Shown piece after piece: positions 22,501 through 33,150 of a stretch of 64,000 nucleotides of DNA. This DNA comes from Lamellibrachia satsuma (taxonomy: Eukaryota > Annelida > Polychaeta > Sabellida > Siboglinidae), in contig BSQZ01000013.1 in NCBI GenBank assembly GCA_033239005.1, positions 9,689,782 through 9,753,781 of the forward strand, written 5' to 3'. The stretch's first letter is position 1, and each line of letters begins with the position of its first letter. Made by a program: the position numbers and the translations under genes. The notes beneath the pieces are model-generated. The model ran no database searches. It was not told where the DNA came from and was given only the letters and a program-made list of their open reading frames with translations.

Positions 22501-25500
22501 TACACATGGCCTATGTTATATACATGGCCTATGTTATATACATGGCCTATGTAACTCTCGTTTGATTCATTCGCATATTTTGGTAACGTGTGTCGTTACA
22601 GGTTAATAGCGTCTGTGACGATCGTTCTGCAGAAAATGTCACTTTGCTGGGGAAAAAAGGCAAAGGTACGTTCTTATGTAGCGCGTTATCCTTGGGACTG
22701 TTCTAAGCCCTTTACATTTCACCCCTTGGAAGACCTGTTATTCCAACGCTGGGAAGCAAACTAAACACGGACATATGATTGGATTCGATATGCCTGTGTT
22801 GCACAGAAATTGTAATTCGAAATAACATATAATACCAATACACGACTAAATAAACAGTTACATGTGGACAATTTCCGCATGTACGGAGCTATGGCTTTAC
22901 GCCATGTGATCTATGCTGACTGGTCACGTATGCAACAAAGCCGGACTACTTTTAATCAGGCCATTGTAATATCGCTCAACAAAATCGTTCACTTACGTAC
23001 TGCAGGAAATAACCAGTTGAAGCGGTTCAATGTTTGTAAGCAACGGAATGTGAATGTACTGACCTCCAAGTAGACGGAAGGCGTCGCTGAGGAAACTGAG
23101 GGAGCACACGAAGAAGTACAGTAGGCCAAGTAGAAGACTAAACTTGACGATTAGACCACCAACCATGATCCACTTCTCTGTAAACGACATCACTGAAACA
23201 CAACGCGCATAACATAAACAAGTAATACTCGAGCGGTCATTTCCGTAATAGCCGTAGCCTGAGTGTTTAGTGTAGTCGACTTGTTGTCGTCCTTAGGAAA
23301 ACTTGAGGGAACGGAGATTGTTTCAATTAGATCCATGTAAACAGGCACATTCGGTACCATCGCAGTTCAATGATTATCTAACTAATTTTGTATTTGGTAC
23401 GTCTCGTTTGGTGTATGTTGCAGTTTGCCATATTATAGAAGACATCAAGGCTAGAGGCGCAACCAATAGTTAGTGAACACGTAAACCTACAATTAACACC
23501 AATAGTTAGTGAACACGTAAACCTACAGTTAACAAACAACTGGTGACATGGACCATTGGCTTAAACAGACCACGAATGGTCCACGATCACGACCAAGGAC
23601 GAAACCTGGAAAGATATACTACAATGTACTATACTTTATGCTGTATAATAATTCCTCCATAATTAAGACGTGTGATCAAACAGTAAGTAATAGTGGTATA
23701 CACATTCTTACCTGACCAGTCTTTGCCCGTTTTCGTCGGTTCGACCAGCGCCCATGCGTCTTCTTCCTCTTCTTCCGTCTCGGACGCTTCCACCTGCTTC
23801 TCATCTTCAATTACAATCTGTTGAAATCAATCCATATCATTCACAATATTTTAAACATTTGTCAGGCGCAGAATCTTCCGAGAATTGCATTGCACCAACT
23901 TTCTATAAAATGTGACCGCACTTGACGTAAACGAACATTAACTGGTATTTCAAATTGTCAACATCCCATGGCTGAAAACGGCATTTATTCGGGTGACGTT
24001 TTAACAGCATATTTTAAACAGTTGTTTTGATTAAGATATTTGGATGCAGCAATACACCAAATGTGTATTATTAAACGTTAAAAAATATGGTGTAACGAGT
24101 ATTTTCTTGGCGAAACTGGTAAATTATTGGAAAGTCATCTACCAGTTTCGCCAAGAAATCAGCTACTGGTACCGGTCAAAAACCGCAAGTCTAATGGGCA
24201 AATCGGGGATCTTGGCAAGTGCGTAATAATAATAATAATTACACAGGAACTAAGCCGTACCTGACCACTCAATACCACATTGCCCAATGCGCCAGACAAT
24301 GTTTCAATACAACCACCACACAATGCCGGAGTGCATTCTTTGTCGCTGGCGTCTGACCGTTTGGGCCGTGCCTGGAGCTGTTGGGGCAATGAGAGTGCTT
24401 ACGGGGACTAATGACCAATTGCATAGTAAACGCGCAGCGGCATTTCAGTTATCCAAGTTAGATCAACAGTCGACACAACAGATTTCTCAGTCAGGCAACA
24501 ATTTGACCCAATTAATCAAAGACAGTCGGCGCCATCACTGCACTTTTGTCGTTTGGAAGTTGAGTAAACCCATTTCTACGTTTCTATCATTATTAATCGA
24601 ATGGTGCGTTTTATGCAGAGTTGTGTAACATGCAGTAACATCAGTTTGAAGAAGCGTTTTCGTCTGTTCGTGGTTCGTGTACGTTTAAAAGTTCCAGTTA
24701 TGTTTAGGCACAATTCAAACTTGATGCCACTTCTGGAATACGAAACAGCCATTTTTACGATCTTCTTCAAATTCACTGTCGTGGAGGACTGGATGATAAA
24801 CTATTAAACAGTTTCATTCTTAAAGGATATTATATGATATAGAGAATGTCAGTAACAATATAAGTTGCATTCATTGCGCTCTGTTTTGTGTACAATTGTT
24901 TTGTGTACAATTGCGAATGCACATGTTTTAATTGAATTGTACACCATTTTGTATGAAAAAGATATGTTGCTATTACTATACGCTGTTTTTGCCAGACCCG
25001 CTAAGTGGAGATGACTGTTTCAACCTACGGAGAATCTCCATAGTGGAGTCTCTGGAAACTGTTTTAACACAATATGTTTATAATTGCATCTATATGCAAT
25101 GTACAAATTCATCGGTTAATACATTTTAGGATAACATCTATTATGTGTACATCAATTGACAGAACAAAAAATATAAAGTAGGGTAACATCAAAGAGCAAT
25201 CTTTGTTAACATGGCTCCCGGTTGTTATGATAAAATGTTGTCCTTAGCCTTCCGGAAAATATCAACCGTTGTTCTCATTTGAAAACTCACATGGAAAATG
25301 AAAAACAAACATGGTTGTTTTGTATAATATAGAGGGGAAGCAGCAAAGATGGTCTCGTGTTGTACTTTAAAAAACTCGGGATATTATTTTTAGTAAACTT
25401 CTTGGTCACTATCCACAAAAATAGGGTTACGTTCCCCTAGATACTCCTCTTTAGATTCCCAATGAGTGAAACCATTTCCACATCTAGCGTGCCTGAGCGA

Positions 25501-25572
25501 GACGTAGTCTACGTATTCGTATCTGACTGCTGAACTTACCACCGCCACTTTACTCGTCGTGAGATCCCCCAT
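18680..25572 (-). CDS. SLC34A-like: SLC34-family (type II) Na+/phosphate cotransporter, complete coding region in 8 exons
   Basis: Exons on the minus strand are 25,572-25,540; 23,817-23,712; 23,192-23,064; 22,421-22,278; 21,719-21,528; 21,058-20,916; 20,430-20,268; 19,542-18,680. All junctions are GT-AG, phases agree and the sum is 1,773 nt, or 590 residues plus TAA; human paralogues are about 600-690. The family imports phosphate with sodium at the apical cell membrane. It has an inverted-repeat fold whose halves carry QSSS, seen here at residues 121-124 and 387-390. GSNIGTS (150-156) and GANIGTT follow each repeat. The large extracellular loop (about 250-304) has sequons at N266 and N288 and cysteines at 274, 291 and 304. 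The N-terminal tail is acidic (glutamate run near residue 30). D184 in VHDMFNW corresponds to the Asp that distinguishes electrogenic from electroneutral (Gly) members, so three-sodium transport is inferred. Introns contain LINE scraps. Very confident family call; the paralogue subtype is not resolvable. Confidence 0.97.
19850..20220 (+). pseudogene. Non-LTR retrotransposon C-terminal remnant in an SLC34 intron
   Basis: Plus strand, antisense to the host gene. Frames read VLLYAAEML, and then [29 protein letters not shown]. The last part fits the W-x-GHtLRR…ALtW…KR pattern of LINE C-termini. Same family as the scrap at 13.97-14.24 kb. Several stops and shifts. Confidence 0.6.
20268..20430 (-). 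CDS. SLC34A-like: SLC34 gene, coding exon 7 (extracellular loop)
   Basis: Between acceptor atctatacag and donor CACT|gtgagt. Begins [13 protein letters not shown] as in vertebrate proteins, carries sequons NET and NTT and cysteines 274 and 291. It ends inside the Cys304 codon. Confidence 0.95.
20455..20650 (+). mobile_element. LINE/SINE-type 3' tail with GCGCTATATAAA and (AAT)n
   Basis: The end gcgctgcgagctttaatgta then GGCGCTATATAAAATAATAA matches the widely shared tail of L2-like LINEs and the SINEs that borrow it in animals. The upstream body is not recognisable. Confidence 0.5.
20916..21058 (-). CDS. SLC34A-like: SLC34 gene, coding exon 6
   Basis: Between acceptor ccttttgtag and donor CCAG|gtatgt. 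Phase 1 in, phase 0 out. It encodes a hydrophilic stretch and then [16 protein letters not shown], the conserved 'LLK-ITKPFTKLI' block just before the extracellular loop. It was identified by the phase gap left between the exons on either side. Confidence 0.93.
21528..21719 (-). CDS. SLC34A-like: SLC34 gene, coding exon 5
   Basis: Between acceptor cgccggcag and donor ACAG|gtatga. Encodes [20 protein letters not shown] and [20 protein letters not shown], among the most conserved stretches of the family. It includes the Asp (D184) linked to electrogenic transport. Confidence 0.97.
21820..22065 (+). mobile_element. CR1-like LINE 3' end in an SLC34 intron
   Basis: Carries the end of the RT frame ([22 protein letters not shown]), then the family's 3' UTR (gcgggctacacataaatgaa, gataagccaatggcttcctt-type words) and the tail atcttgttaaaaca. 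It is a 5'-truncated insertion in sense opposite to the host gene. Confidence 0.8.
22278..22421 (-). CDS. SLC34A-like: SLC34 gene, coding exon 4 (first QSSS repeat)
   Basis: Between acceptor cgattgttag and donor GACT|gtaagt. Encodes [24 protein letters not shown] and then [14 protein letters not shown]. The latter is the conserved re-entrant QSSS motif of the N-terminal half, which lines the substrate pathway. Confidence 0.97.
22495..22556. repeat. Three copies of a 19-bp tandem repeat
   Basis: The words tatacatggcctatgtta recur three times with one early variant (tacacatggcc). It lies in an SLC34 intron. Confidence 0.85.
23064..23192 (-). CDS. SLC34A-like: SLC34 gene, coding exon 3 (first membrane segment)
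   Basis: Between acceptor gttgtgtttcag and donor GGAG|gtcagt. It encodes a charged start (SFTEKW) and a long hydrophobic run, [20 protein letters not shown], then SDAFRLLGG, which matches the family's first transmembrane segment and the LAGG-type turn after it. Confidence 0.95.
23462..23536. repeat. Two-copy 36-bp tandem duplication
   Basis: ccaatagttagtgaacacgt followed by aaacctacaattaaca occurs twice, 36 bp apart, with a single change (aatt to agtt). Intronic. Confidence 0.85.
23712..23817 (-). CDS. SLC34A-like: SLC34 gene, coding exon 2 (acidic N-terminal tail)
   Basis: The acceptor tgatttcaacag precedes 23,817 and the donor TCAG|gtaaga follows 23,712. The exon encodes [13 protein letters not shown], a glutamate run, then [12 protein letters not shown]. 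The last part resembles the D-P-W-A-L-P segment before the first membrane region in vertebrate type II transporters. Confidence 0.88.
24103..24158. repeat. Perfect 19-bp inverted repeat (hairpin) in an SLC34 intron
   Basis: TTTCTTGGCGAAACTGGTA at 24,103-24,121 is exactly complementary to 24,140-24,158, with an 18-nt loop. It would form a stable hairpin in the SLC34 pre-mRNA and in any antisense RNA. Confidence 0.9.
24226..24242. repeat. Short (AAT)n tract
   Basis: aataataataataatta, a small microsatellite in the same intron. Confidence 0.8.
24245..25390. other. SLC34 intron sequence without recognised features
   Basis: Part of the intron between the first and second coding exons. Open frames on either strand up to 113 codons have no recognisable motifs. 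Confidence 0.4.
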
Positions 25573-25586
25573 CTCGATCGGTTAAC
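25540..25586 (-). CDS. SLC34A-like: SLC34 gene, first coding exon
   Basis: The acceptor aatatatttcag ends at 25,587; 14 nt of 5' UTR precede the ATG at 25,572. Eleven codons follow ([11 protein letters not shown]) before the donor GTG|gtaagt. The phase-0 end joins cleanly to ATT at 23,817. An upstream non-coding exon is implied. Confidence 0.8.
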
Positions 25587-25589
25587 CTG

Positions 25590-27415
25590 AAATATATCAG
25601 TTATTTAAATTATAGTTATTAAGTTATTTAAATTTAAATATATGAATATTACGCAATCTTCCGATTTCCAAATACTGCAACGTCATTCCAACAAATTGTG
25701 TGATAGCAATTCTTGTTAGTTTCTCTACAAAAATCGACCTATGCCCACCAGCCCGACCTATGCCCTATGCCCGTCCGTGGGGGGGGGCGCTTGCCCCTGG
25801 ATCTGGATTTTTTTCGGACGTATATTCGTGAGCTCAAAGCATTTATTAACTTTACATCATATATATTCATTTCTTCTTTCTTGTCCCTTCTTGGAAAAAT
25901 GCGGACGCCCATGCACGTGCATACTTCAAACCTGAACTTGTCTTAACTTAAAAAAAAATTTGGGAAGATACTTGAAGAGGATTTGACAATATTTTAGGTA
26001 TGCCAAGTAATCAAAAGAAGATGCAAAATCGGACGTTTTCAAAGCGCACGTCAATGAATAAATAAATTAATGCAAATAGTGTAGAAACTATATTCTAGAT
26101 ATGGTGTTAAGCTATCAAATGACATGACTGTTCAGAAGCAGAATAAACTAGGGCAGACGACCTGGTTGGGGAACACAAGGCCTGGAACTGTATCTATCCT
26201 GTTTAATTTGTTTCTAAGCGTCGCCGACGAAACAATTACAATTCGCTTTGAGCAATTCCCAAGGCCTGGCGCCAGTGGCATGAACACAATACCCGTGGCT
26301 CTGATAAACTGATTCTAAGTGCGCCTATTGTCATGCCAGTTTGTTAGACCAACGACGGAGCAAATTTAGTGCTGGCGAGTAAAGGCATGATGCCAATGAA
26401 CTAGTCCTGTTTCAGTAGGTCCGCGTTTTAATTTCTGCGGCGAACTGTGTCCGTTACCATTGCACCTTAGCGACAAACAAAATAGCAAATTGTCATACAA
26501 CAACAACATAAAGTGTACGTCCTCATTATCCTTGAATTTGACGGAAAACAGATAAGTTCACATATTTTACCATCGATGACATTCAATACTATATTTAAAA
26601 AACGAAGGGAAAATATCATATACAGCTGTATCACTATCCTGGATTCAGAACGCCAGTCGTCATGACATGGACCAGGTTATGATGACATCAATAAACTTTC
26701 TTGTGTTAAAAAACATAAGTTGCAATTTGCAGAGGCCACCGGAATATCGAGTTTACATTCACAAGTTTAAAGAAGGATAGGCAATGTCATTAGTTGTCTA
26801 TGCCCTGGTGAGCATATACCCGGCCATCTGGGAAACCAACTCTGAAGACTGTGTGGTGTGCAAAGCAATCCGGTCTGAAGCATTTCTAAACATGGACAGT
26901 CAACTAAACTTCGCAGTTATCGAAGCCGAAAAACGACAGTACCGTGCAGGTAACAGCACCATGGTGACTAGAACTACCGCTGCTACTACTCAAGCGTCAC
27001 GAAGGAGAGAGTACTAAATGCAGACAACGCCGTTGTCGTTAAACACATGTAACGACAGATGTTGCGTTGAATGAGACCTATTACGAGAGACCGGATGACG
27101 TCAGGAGTAGAACGAAAATTTTTGCATTCCTTCAAACTTTTTTGCATGATCGCAACCAAAGCATAGTGTGACCGTCTTTATTGGCATACAATAATGCATA
27201 ATGTCATATACATTAAACTTTAGCTACACGTTTTTGCAAATGACACGTTTTAGAAAGTCAACATATTGTCATGACACCATAATGGTGTCTTCCTGAGGGT
27301 CACCCCTTCCTGACACAACAATTCTTCCTGACTGACAAATCTACGTAGTGTCATTGAGTCCACATTGTCATTGAAGACGCAACATGTAGAAACAGACATG
27401 AATAAGAAGATGCAC
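25590..27415. other. Presumed 5' intron of the SLC34 gene; nothing recognised
   Basis: AT-rich, apart from a G run near 25,780. Frames up to 77 codons lack protein character. I see no transposon that I can name. Confidence 0.35.
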
Positions 27416-27431
27416 TGCTAACGTCTCACCT

Positions 27432-27720
27432 GTGATACGTGCCGGTGATATCTGGTGATATGAGGAGACCGCCTGGTCTTGCAGGGTTGCACGCCGCTAC
27501 AAAACGGATGTGGCGGGCGGGCGGAAAGACTCGATGATGCGGATGGACAGCGGCTGGCGCTGTTAAGTACGCTCGCCGGGTCAGCCATGCGGAGCGGAGC
27601 ACAAGTGAAGACACGCGTGTAGTGAGGCGTAACAGCGGAATACGCCGTGTCGAATGAGGGCGCGACGTCGGGGTAGGCCGAACAGAGGATTACGCCTCGT
27701 CGAGGGGAGGGCACTCCCTA
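27432..27720 (-). promoter_or_regulatory. CpG-rich segment, candidate SLC34 first exon and promoter
   Basis: This roughly 300-bp block is clearly richer in GC and CpG than its surroundings. On the minus strand it ends with a consensus donor, CACAG|gtgagacg, at 27,432. The first visible SLC34 exon opens with an acceptor inside the 5' UTR, so a non-coding exon must lie upstream, and this is the best candidate seen. No TATA box is evident. The transcription start is not determined. Confidence 0.35.
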
Positions 27721-28139
27721 TTGAAACAGCGGGTTGTACACTGGGTTCGTATACATGGGCGAGTCGCGAACTAGAAGAGCATTGTGTAATGTTAGTGCCA
27801 GACATACTGTGCCGTACAGTGATAGTGATGTTAACTTGATTCGACAAAACTTTTATTCAACAATAACTTCTTGAAGTCGTATTCACATGAACATCATTGT
27901 GTCCATATCTTAACCGCTGCACTCTATTTTGTTTAACGTCAATATATTGGGTTTATATGTTATACCATGTCATTGTACAACGTCATTAATAATTGGGCCA
28001 CATATTGCGTGTATTATGTTTGATCAGATCTTAATGTTAATCTTGTCTATGAACTATTTGAACACTATTTTATCGTGTGTCGTTTATAGTATACATTGTG
28101 TACATGCTAACAACGGGAATATTAAAAAATATACAAATA

Positions 28140-28255
28140 TCTCAGAAGGGCGGGTTACACATTAATGAAAAATAGTTGGACTGTCGAGAAAAAATTTGCT
28201 TCCTTGTCCATTTGCTATCTGTATTTTTTTTGGCTTGGATGCAATCTTGTTAAAT
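28140..28255 (+). mobile_element. CR1-like LINE 3' tail fragment
   Basis: aagggcgggttacacattaa, then ttgcttccttgtccatttgc and gcaatcttgttaaatg, the same order as other CR1-like 3' ends in the window. Only the last 115 bp or so are left. Confidence 0.7.
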
Positions 28256-28491
28256 GTTGTTACATCTAAATCAATATGTGAAATTATGTATATTTTAGTG
28301 TATCTTCTCTGACAGCGGATCTCAAATAAAATAGTTAATGAATACATACAGGTTGGTAAAATCCTTTTTATCTCATCTGCAGTGTTGTATACAAGCAATG
28401 TGACTATATCAAAAGGAGGAATATATGTGTGAAATAAAGGTTATATATATGTGTGAGCTGTAGCCAAAATGTGGTGGAGCGAATCTCTTAC

Positions 28492-28493
<2 letters not shown>

Positions 28494-28543
<50 letters not shown>

Positions 28544-28601
28544 CATACATACATACATACATACATACATACATACATACATACATACATACATACATAC
28601 A

Positions 28602-28649
<48 letters not shown>

Positions 28650-28650
28650 A
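28494..28650. repeat. Compound microsatellite (AT)n(ACAT)n(AT)n
   Basis: About 45 bp of AT, 90 bp of the tetramer acat and then 20 bp of AT. Open frames across it are artefacts. Confidence 0.97.
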
Positions 28651-28924
28651 TATTTACATATGATAACGTGACGAGGTATATAGCAGGTAAAGTTTTTTTA
28701 ACGTTTATGAAAGTACAAAACGTCACCTTCTTACTATGTGAAAAAGTAGACAAACGCCGTCGATCCATTTAATACATGTACTGACAATTTATCACCTTAC
28801 CTAAATCAACATGCAATTATCCGTTCATTAAAACACACCATAATGACAATATTTAATTGCTATTTTATGTGTTTTTTGTTTACTGTTGATTGAAGAAGTT
28901 AAGTGTGTCGTGCGTGATCTGTGG

Positions 28925-29130
28925 AGCTGAAATGTGGAGAATGACACGAGCAGACGAGAAGAAATGTGGAGAATGACACGAGCAGACAAGAAGAAATGTT
29001 GAGAATGACAAGAGCAGACGAGAAGAAATGTGGAGAATGACACGAGCAGACGAGAAGAAATGTGGAGAATGACACGAGCAGACGAGAAGAAATGTGGAGA
29101 ATGACACGAGCAGATGAGAAGAAACTGAAC
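28925..29130. repeat. 32-bp minisatellite, six copies
   Basis: Unit gaatgacacgagcagacgag plus aagaaatgtgga; copies start every 32 bp (28,931, 28,963, 28,995, 29,027 and so on). Since 32 is not a multiple of three and the unit has no stop on the minus strand, all three minus frames stay open and show the same peptide repeat. This does not indicate a gene. Confidence 0.93.
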
Positions 29131-29139
29131 GTTGAACGT

Positions 29140-30350
29140 CGACCATGTTTTGTATGTTTCTTCATAACTGACCTCCACGACTTGCTTCTTCCAACATTTT
29201 GAGTTGTCATTGATTCATAATTGATACGCTTTCAGAAAAAAATCAGACATTCTGAAAAACGATTGGACAAAACAAGTAGCTGTTACAAGTTTGTCGAAAT
29301 GCATTGGCCCAGTTTGCAGTTTTCGCAGTTTTCTCAAAATTTATTTATAATTACTTATGTATACTAGTTTAATATATAATGAAAGGGGCCTGTATGTTAC
29401 ACTACAATAATATATAGTTGGATTTGAAAAAGATTATTTCAGTTTTTTATTGTTCCCCCTTTCTGAACTTTTGTTTATTTATGCAAATATGCCTTAAATC
29501 AGCTCGTCTGACTGAACATGGTAACTCTAAGTCTTAAATTGTTGAACAACAACAAATTGATTCTATTGCCCCTTTATTAAATGTCTGCATAACCCGCCTC
29601 TGTCTGTACAAAACAAGCAATGAAAACATGAATTGTGAATGGGGTAAATAATTTCGGAGCGCCGTTAATATACGACACAGACAGACTTGCAACTGTGGCG
29701 TGAAAGCTACCATTTGGATATGTGAATATTTCATTATTGTGCTATGTCCATCGGAATATCATCACGCACGACTATTGTTTGGGTGTATGAGTGGTCTAAG
29801 ACATTACTGATGTTCTATTTTTTTTAATAACAATGTTGAACCCTAATATAAATTAAATAAATCCTTTAGAGAACGGTTCGTTTGTTCAACTTGATCTGAG
29901 ATGATTGATGATAACCTGCTTTAGTCGTGCGTGATGGCGGACACGAAACCACACAATGAAAAAAATGAATAAAAAAAATGAAATGATGTTGCTACATAAA
30001 CATATACACAACATCGCCGCGCGGATTCCCAGCGTAGTTGAAGCCGCGTTGGTTGCATGGCCTCTGTGATATTTGAAAAAAAATTATGTTGATTTAATTT
30101 AATAGTCGACATTACATTTTGTCTGCAAAATAATATAAGTTCCGACACAGTTATTTTGTCAATTATTTCCTTTGCATTTTTTATGAAAAGCAATACTTCA
30201 AACTAGCGTGTGAACACATAAAAAGGGTTAAACCATAACTTTAATAACACATTTGTAGTGTGACGTCCACTTTTTGGCAATTTCTCATATACGTCGTGAA
30301 AGAAAATGTCAAGCGAAATACTGTCCATAACGCAGGTAGGCTAACTTAGG
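29140..30350. other. AT-rich sequence, no gene seen
   Basis: Short open frames only, with no identifiable repeat. Confidence 0.35.
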
Positions 30351-30354
30351 GATG

Positions 30355-30640
30355 TTACCCTGGGAGGTACCCCCCTCCCCGCAGTAACGCCAGTGCGGAG
30401 AATTGCGTCACGCCGACTACCTGTTGACGAGTGGTGGGGTAGCCGGTAGGACGTGGGCGTTTGACCGCTGACCAGGCCGGCCACGAGTGCTGCACAGTTG
30501 GAGTCACGGCTGTTATATAATTGCTCACTAATGCACCGACACGTTCGTTCCTGTTCGTTGGACGCGGACGCGTGCAGTACTCAGTTGCGATCAACAACAG
30601 GACATGTTTCTCTGAAGGTGCCGGATTACAATGTGGGGGC
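30355..30640. other. GC/CpG-richer island without an assignable gene
   Basis: Composition changes sharply to GC-rich for about 280 bp, with ttatataatt at about 30,513. This could be an unlinked promoter/first exon or a transposon piece. Neither strand gives a recognised protein. Confidence 0.25.
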
Positions 30641-31340
30641 CCTGGTGCAAATCCCTTTGTTTGTCATAACGGTGTCAATTGCACGCTAGTAAACATGTAC
30701 AAAGTTAGCTCGTTATACCCAACCATAGGCTGAGCAGTTCTTAAGATCATAATGGTGTAAATTGCAAGCTCATAAAGATGTACAAAGGGTATTGTCCTCA
30801 TTATATTAAATTCAATGTATAATGAACTGTAATCATAGACTATTTCAATGGTGTTCGCATTTGAAAATTCTAATGTTTTTATTCATATGCAACTGGAAAG
30901 GTGTGTGTTTTGATTCAAATGCAAATTTCATTTAAATGCAAATGTGACATTTGCAAACGCCAGTGCAAGTGCATTCGCATTTGTACCCAACCCTGGTATC
31001 TTGTGTGGTACTTCGACGTAATAAAATAATTAATGTTGCCATTTTTGTTATGCGAGGTTGACATAATAAATTATTATGCTTTCTATAATATGAACATATC
31101 AAATTGCAATATTCAAGCAAGTTTTATAGTTGAATAGTAAATGCATATCGTGTTATGACTGATTATGATCATCGTACAGTATTTTGTTGCACATTTTGTA
31201 GATGACGTAGCTGTTGCTATGTCAGATATTTCAAAACTCCCCAACCTGTTTAGCTTTTTTGAGTGTAATGGATTCCAAACAACCTATACATATTTAGGCT
31301 TCTTTACTTTGATTCCAGAGTAATCGGCCACCTTAAGCCT
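30641..31340. other. AT-rich sequence with atgcaaat-type cryptic repeats
   Basis: From 30,840 to 30,985 words such as aaatgcaaatt, aatgcaaatg and tttgcaaacg recur irregularly. No gene seen. Confidence 0.35.
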
Positions 31341-31369
31341 TTTCACTCCCCGGCGGAGCCGACCTCTTC

Positions 31370-31500
31370 GGCTGATCGTTTGGTGCGAAACCCATGCTGC
31401 GTATCATAGACGATATCGTTAGTCTTGATGTTATTAAAGAGGTGTTTCGTGATAATGTGTTTCACTACTTTGCTGCACATATAAATGAGTGACGGGGAAG
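31370..31500 (-). pseudogene. Reverse transcriptase fragment of another LINE
   Basis: Minus-strand frame containing CSKVVKHIITKHLFNNIK and YDTQHGFRTKRS. This is the conserved 'K-x-x-E-x-I-I…QHGFR-x-x-R-S' block of non-LTR reverse transcriptases. The wording differs from the CR1-like copies (SQHGFLKARSCLTN), so it represents a separate LINE family. Only about 40 codons survive. Confidence 0.75.
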
Positions 31501-31764
31501 TGGTGGGGGAAATGGTGGGGGGGGTTGTTTGCTGAGCAATATGGTTACCATTTTGAAAATTGGTGTAGTATTTGCCTATTTCCAGTCCACTGTTACACCG
31601 CAAACCATGGGATGGAACAGCACTGGAACATATCTGATTGAGATTTTCAGAGATGTTGAACGCCTTCTGCGATATTATTTTTTTAAAGCATCGCTACGGA
31701 AATATTGTTCTTCATAGTTAAACACGTTCGTAAAACAAGAGTGAACAAAACTGCATTAGTAGGC

Positions 31765-31975
31765 ACAATGTAGACTGGATATGAGAAAATACCCATTCCC
31801 AGATAGAACGATAAGTGAATGGAACAAATTATCTAATGATTGTGTTAAGTTTGTATATGTTTAAAAATAAAGTTGACATATATCTAATAATTGCGGGCTA
31901 TACACATATGAAACATTGGAGGACTTTAAATTTGCTTGGAGCTTGCTGTTCTGGCTGGCAGCCTTGTTAAACGCG
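31765..31975 (+). mobile_element. CR1-like LINE 3' end
   Basis: Plus-strand remnant of the RT end (LDMRKYPFPDRTISEWNKL) followed by the family 3' UTR (attgcgggctatacacat) and ccttgttaaacgcg. Diverged from the other copies. Confidence 0.72.
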
Positions 31976-32700
31976 TTCTTCATATGGGAGCAGTTCGTGG
32001 TAGCGTGCACTTATGATGACAGAAATAAAGTCACATAAACAGGTGACAGTTGAGGGTGGGAGACAATTCACTCGGCATACCTGTGACATCTGCTCACAAA
32101 TAACAATAGAGTGGCAACAAAAGGAAATTTCCTTTTGATATTTTGTCTCGGTTGACTTAAGCCGATCGAGGGGCGTGTGGCAGGGTCTCAACCAGCTCTA
32201 CCTTGACACACAAAAGAATCTGGTCAGCCGGACCAGCAATTTCAAATTTACTGGTCCAGCAACAAACTATTGGTTCCCATTTTACCAAATTGACGGACTA
32301 TTGTGGGTTTTTACGTTGCCAGACGTGACGCGTCAGCATAAACGTTCATTTTGCGGCAATCGTGGCGCTTTGCGAAACGCCGTAGGAAGTGGTGAAATGT
32401 AGTTTTTTTGTAAATTTTTATCGCTATGTGGAAGTAACCATTATTTTTATCGCGTGACACGTGTATAGGTTAGGTAGTTGTATGAGAACTATGACATATC
32501 TACTAGGTGGCTGTTTTCATGGCTAGTTCCGAAAGTAAACGATCGCGGTGATCTAGTTTGGCCCTACTAGTCCAGGTCATGCCCCCCCCCCAGTTAGAGG
32601 TGGCAGCAGTACTAGAGTGGTCAAAACTCTGGCGGCGTGGATGGTGTATGTGGCCGCTTCCACTTTTCATGGGTATTGTCAGAAAGCAAATGATCGCCGC
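31976..32700. other. Unassigned sequence with a C run
   Basis: A 75-codon frame at 32,175 and poly-C at 32,582 are the only points of note. No family is recognised. Confidence 0.3.
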
Positions 32701-32710
32701 ACTCTACTTA

Positions 32711-33150
32711 GGGGTCAGAACATCAATGTCCTACCACATATGAAATAACATTCATCTGGCCTCAGTCCCCCCCCACCCCCCAGATGAAAGTTTGTAAACA
32801 TTGATGTGATTATATAAATGTATTAAAATTATCGGTCGATCTACGTCGATTCACACTCTACAATTTGCATACGTGCAATAACTTTGAATAACAATACTAT
32901 TTTTTGAAGATATACGTAACTTTTGGTGGTCCAAAAAGTGTAGGTTGACGAAGCGTTTTCTTCGGTGTCGCCATTTTTGTATGAGCGTATCACGTGACGG
33001 TATAAAAACGATCATTTTCTCCGTGTGCACGTACAAAGTTAGAAGCATAAAATATCGATGTCCGACGACAGACGAAATTGCCAGTGACCCACCCCCCAAG
33101 CGAAAGTAATTTTTATCTAATATCCGACATCGATGTTCTGAGATGACCCC
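32711..33150. mobile_element. 440-bp MITE, PIF/Harbinger-like, with TTA target duplication
   Basis: The left end GGGGTCAGAACATCAATGTC and the right end, on the minus strand, GGGGTCATCTCAGAACATCG form inverted repeats, the right having a 4-nt insertion (TCTC). Agreement continues loosely for about 60 bp and includes C/G-run blocks (cccccccaccccccag, ggggggtgggtcact). TTA at 32,708-32,710 is repeated at 33,151-33,153. A 3-bp TTA duplication and GGG-starting ends are hallmarks of PIF/Harbinger elements. It has no coding capacity and probably depended on a transposase supplied elsewhere. Confidence 0.7.

Noticed and set aside
28828..29210. Three overlapping minus-strand frames with Ser/Phe/His-rich repeats
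   Set aside because: The 32-bp tandem repeat lacks stops in every minus frame, so the frames rotate through one unit; there is no evidence for a gene.
30521..30733. Cys-containing frame resembling an EGF-like module
   Set aside because: Too few cysteines with wrong spacing for EGF, and no splice sites at the expected places.
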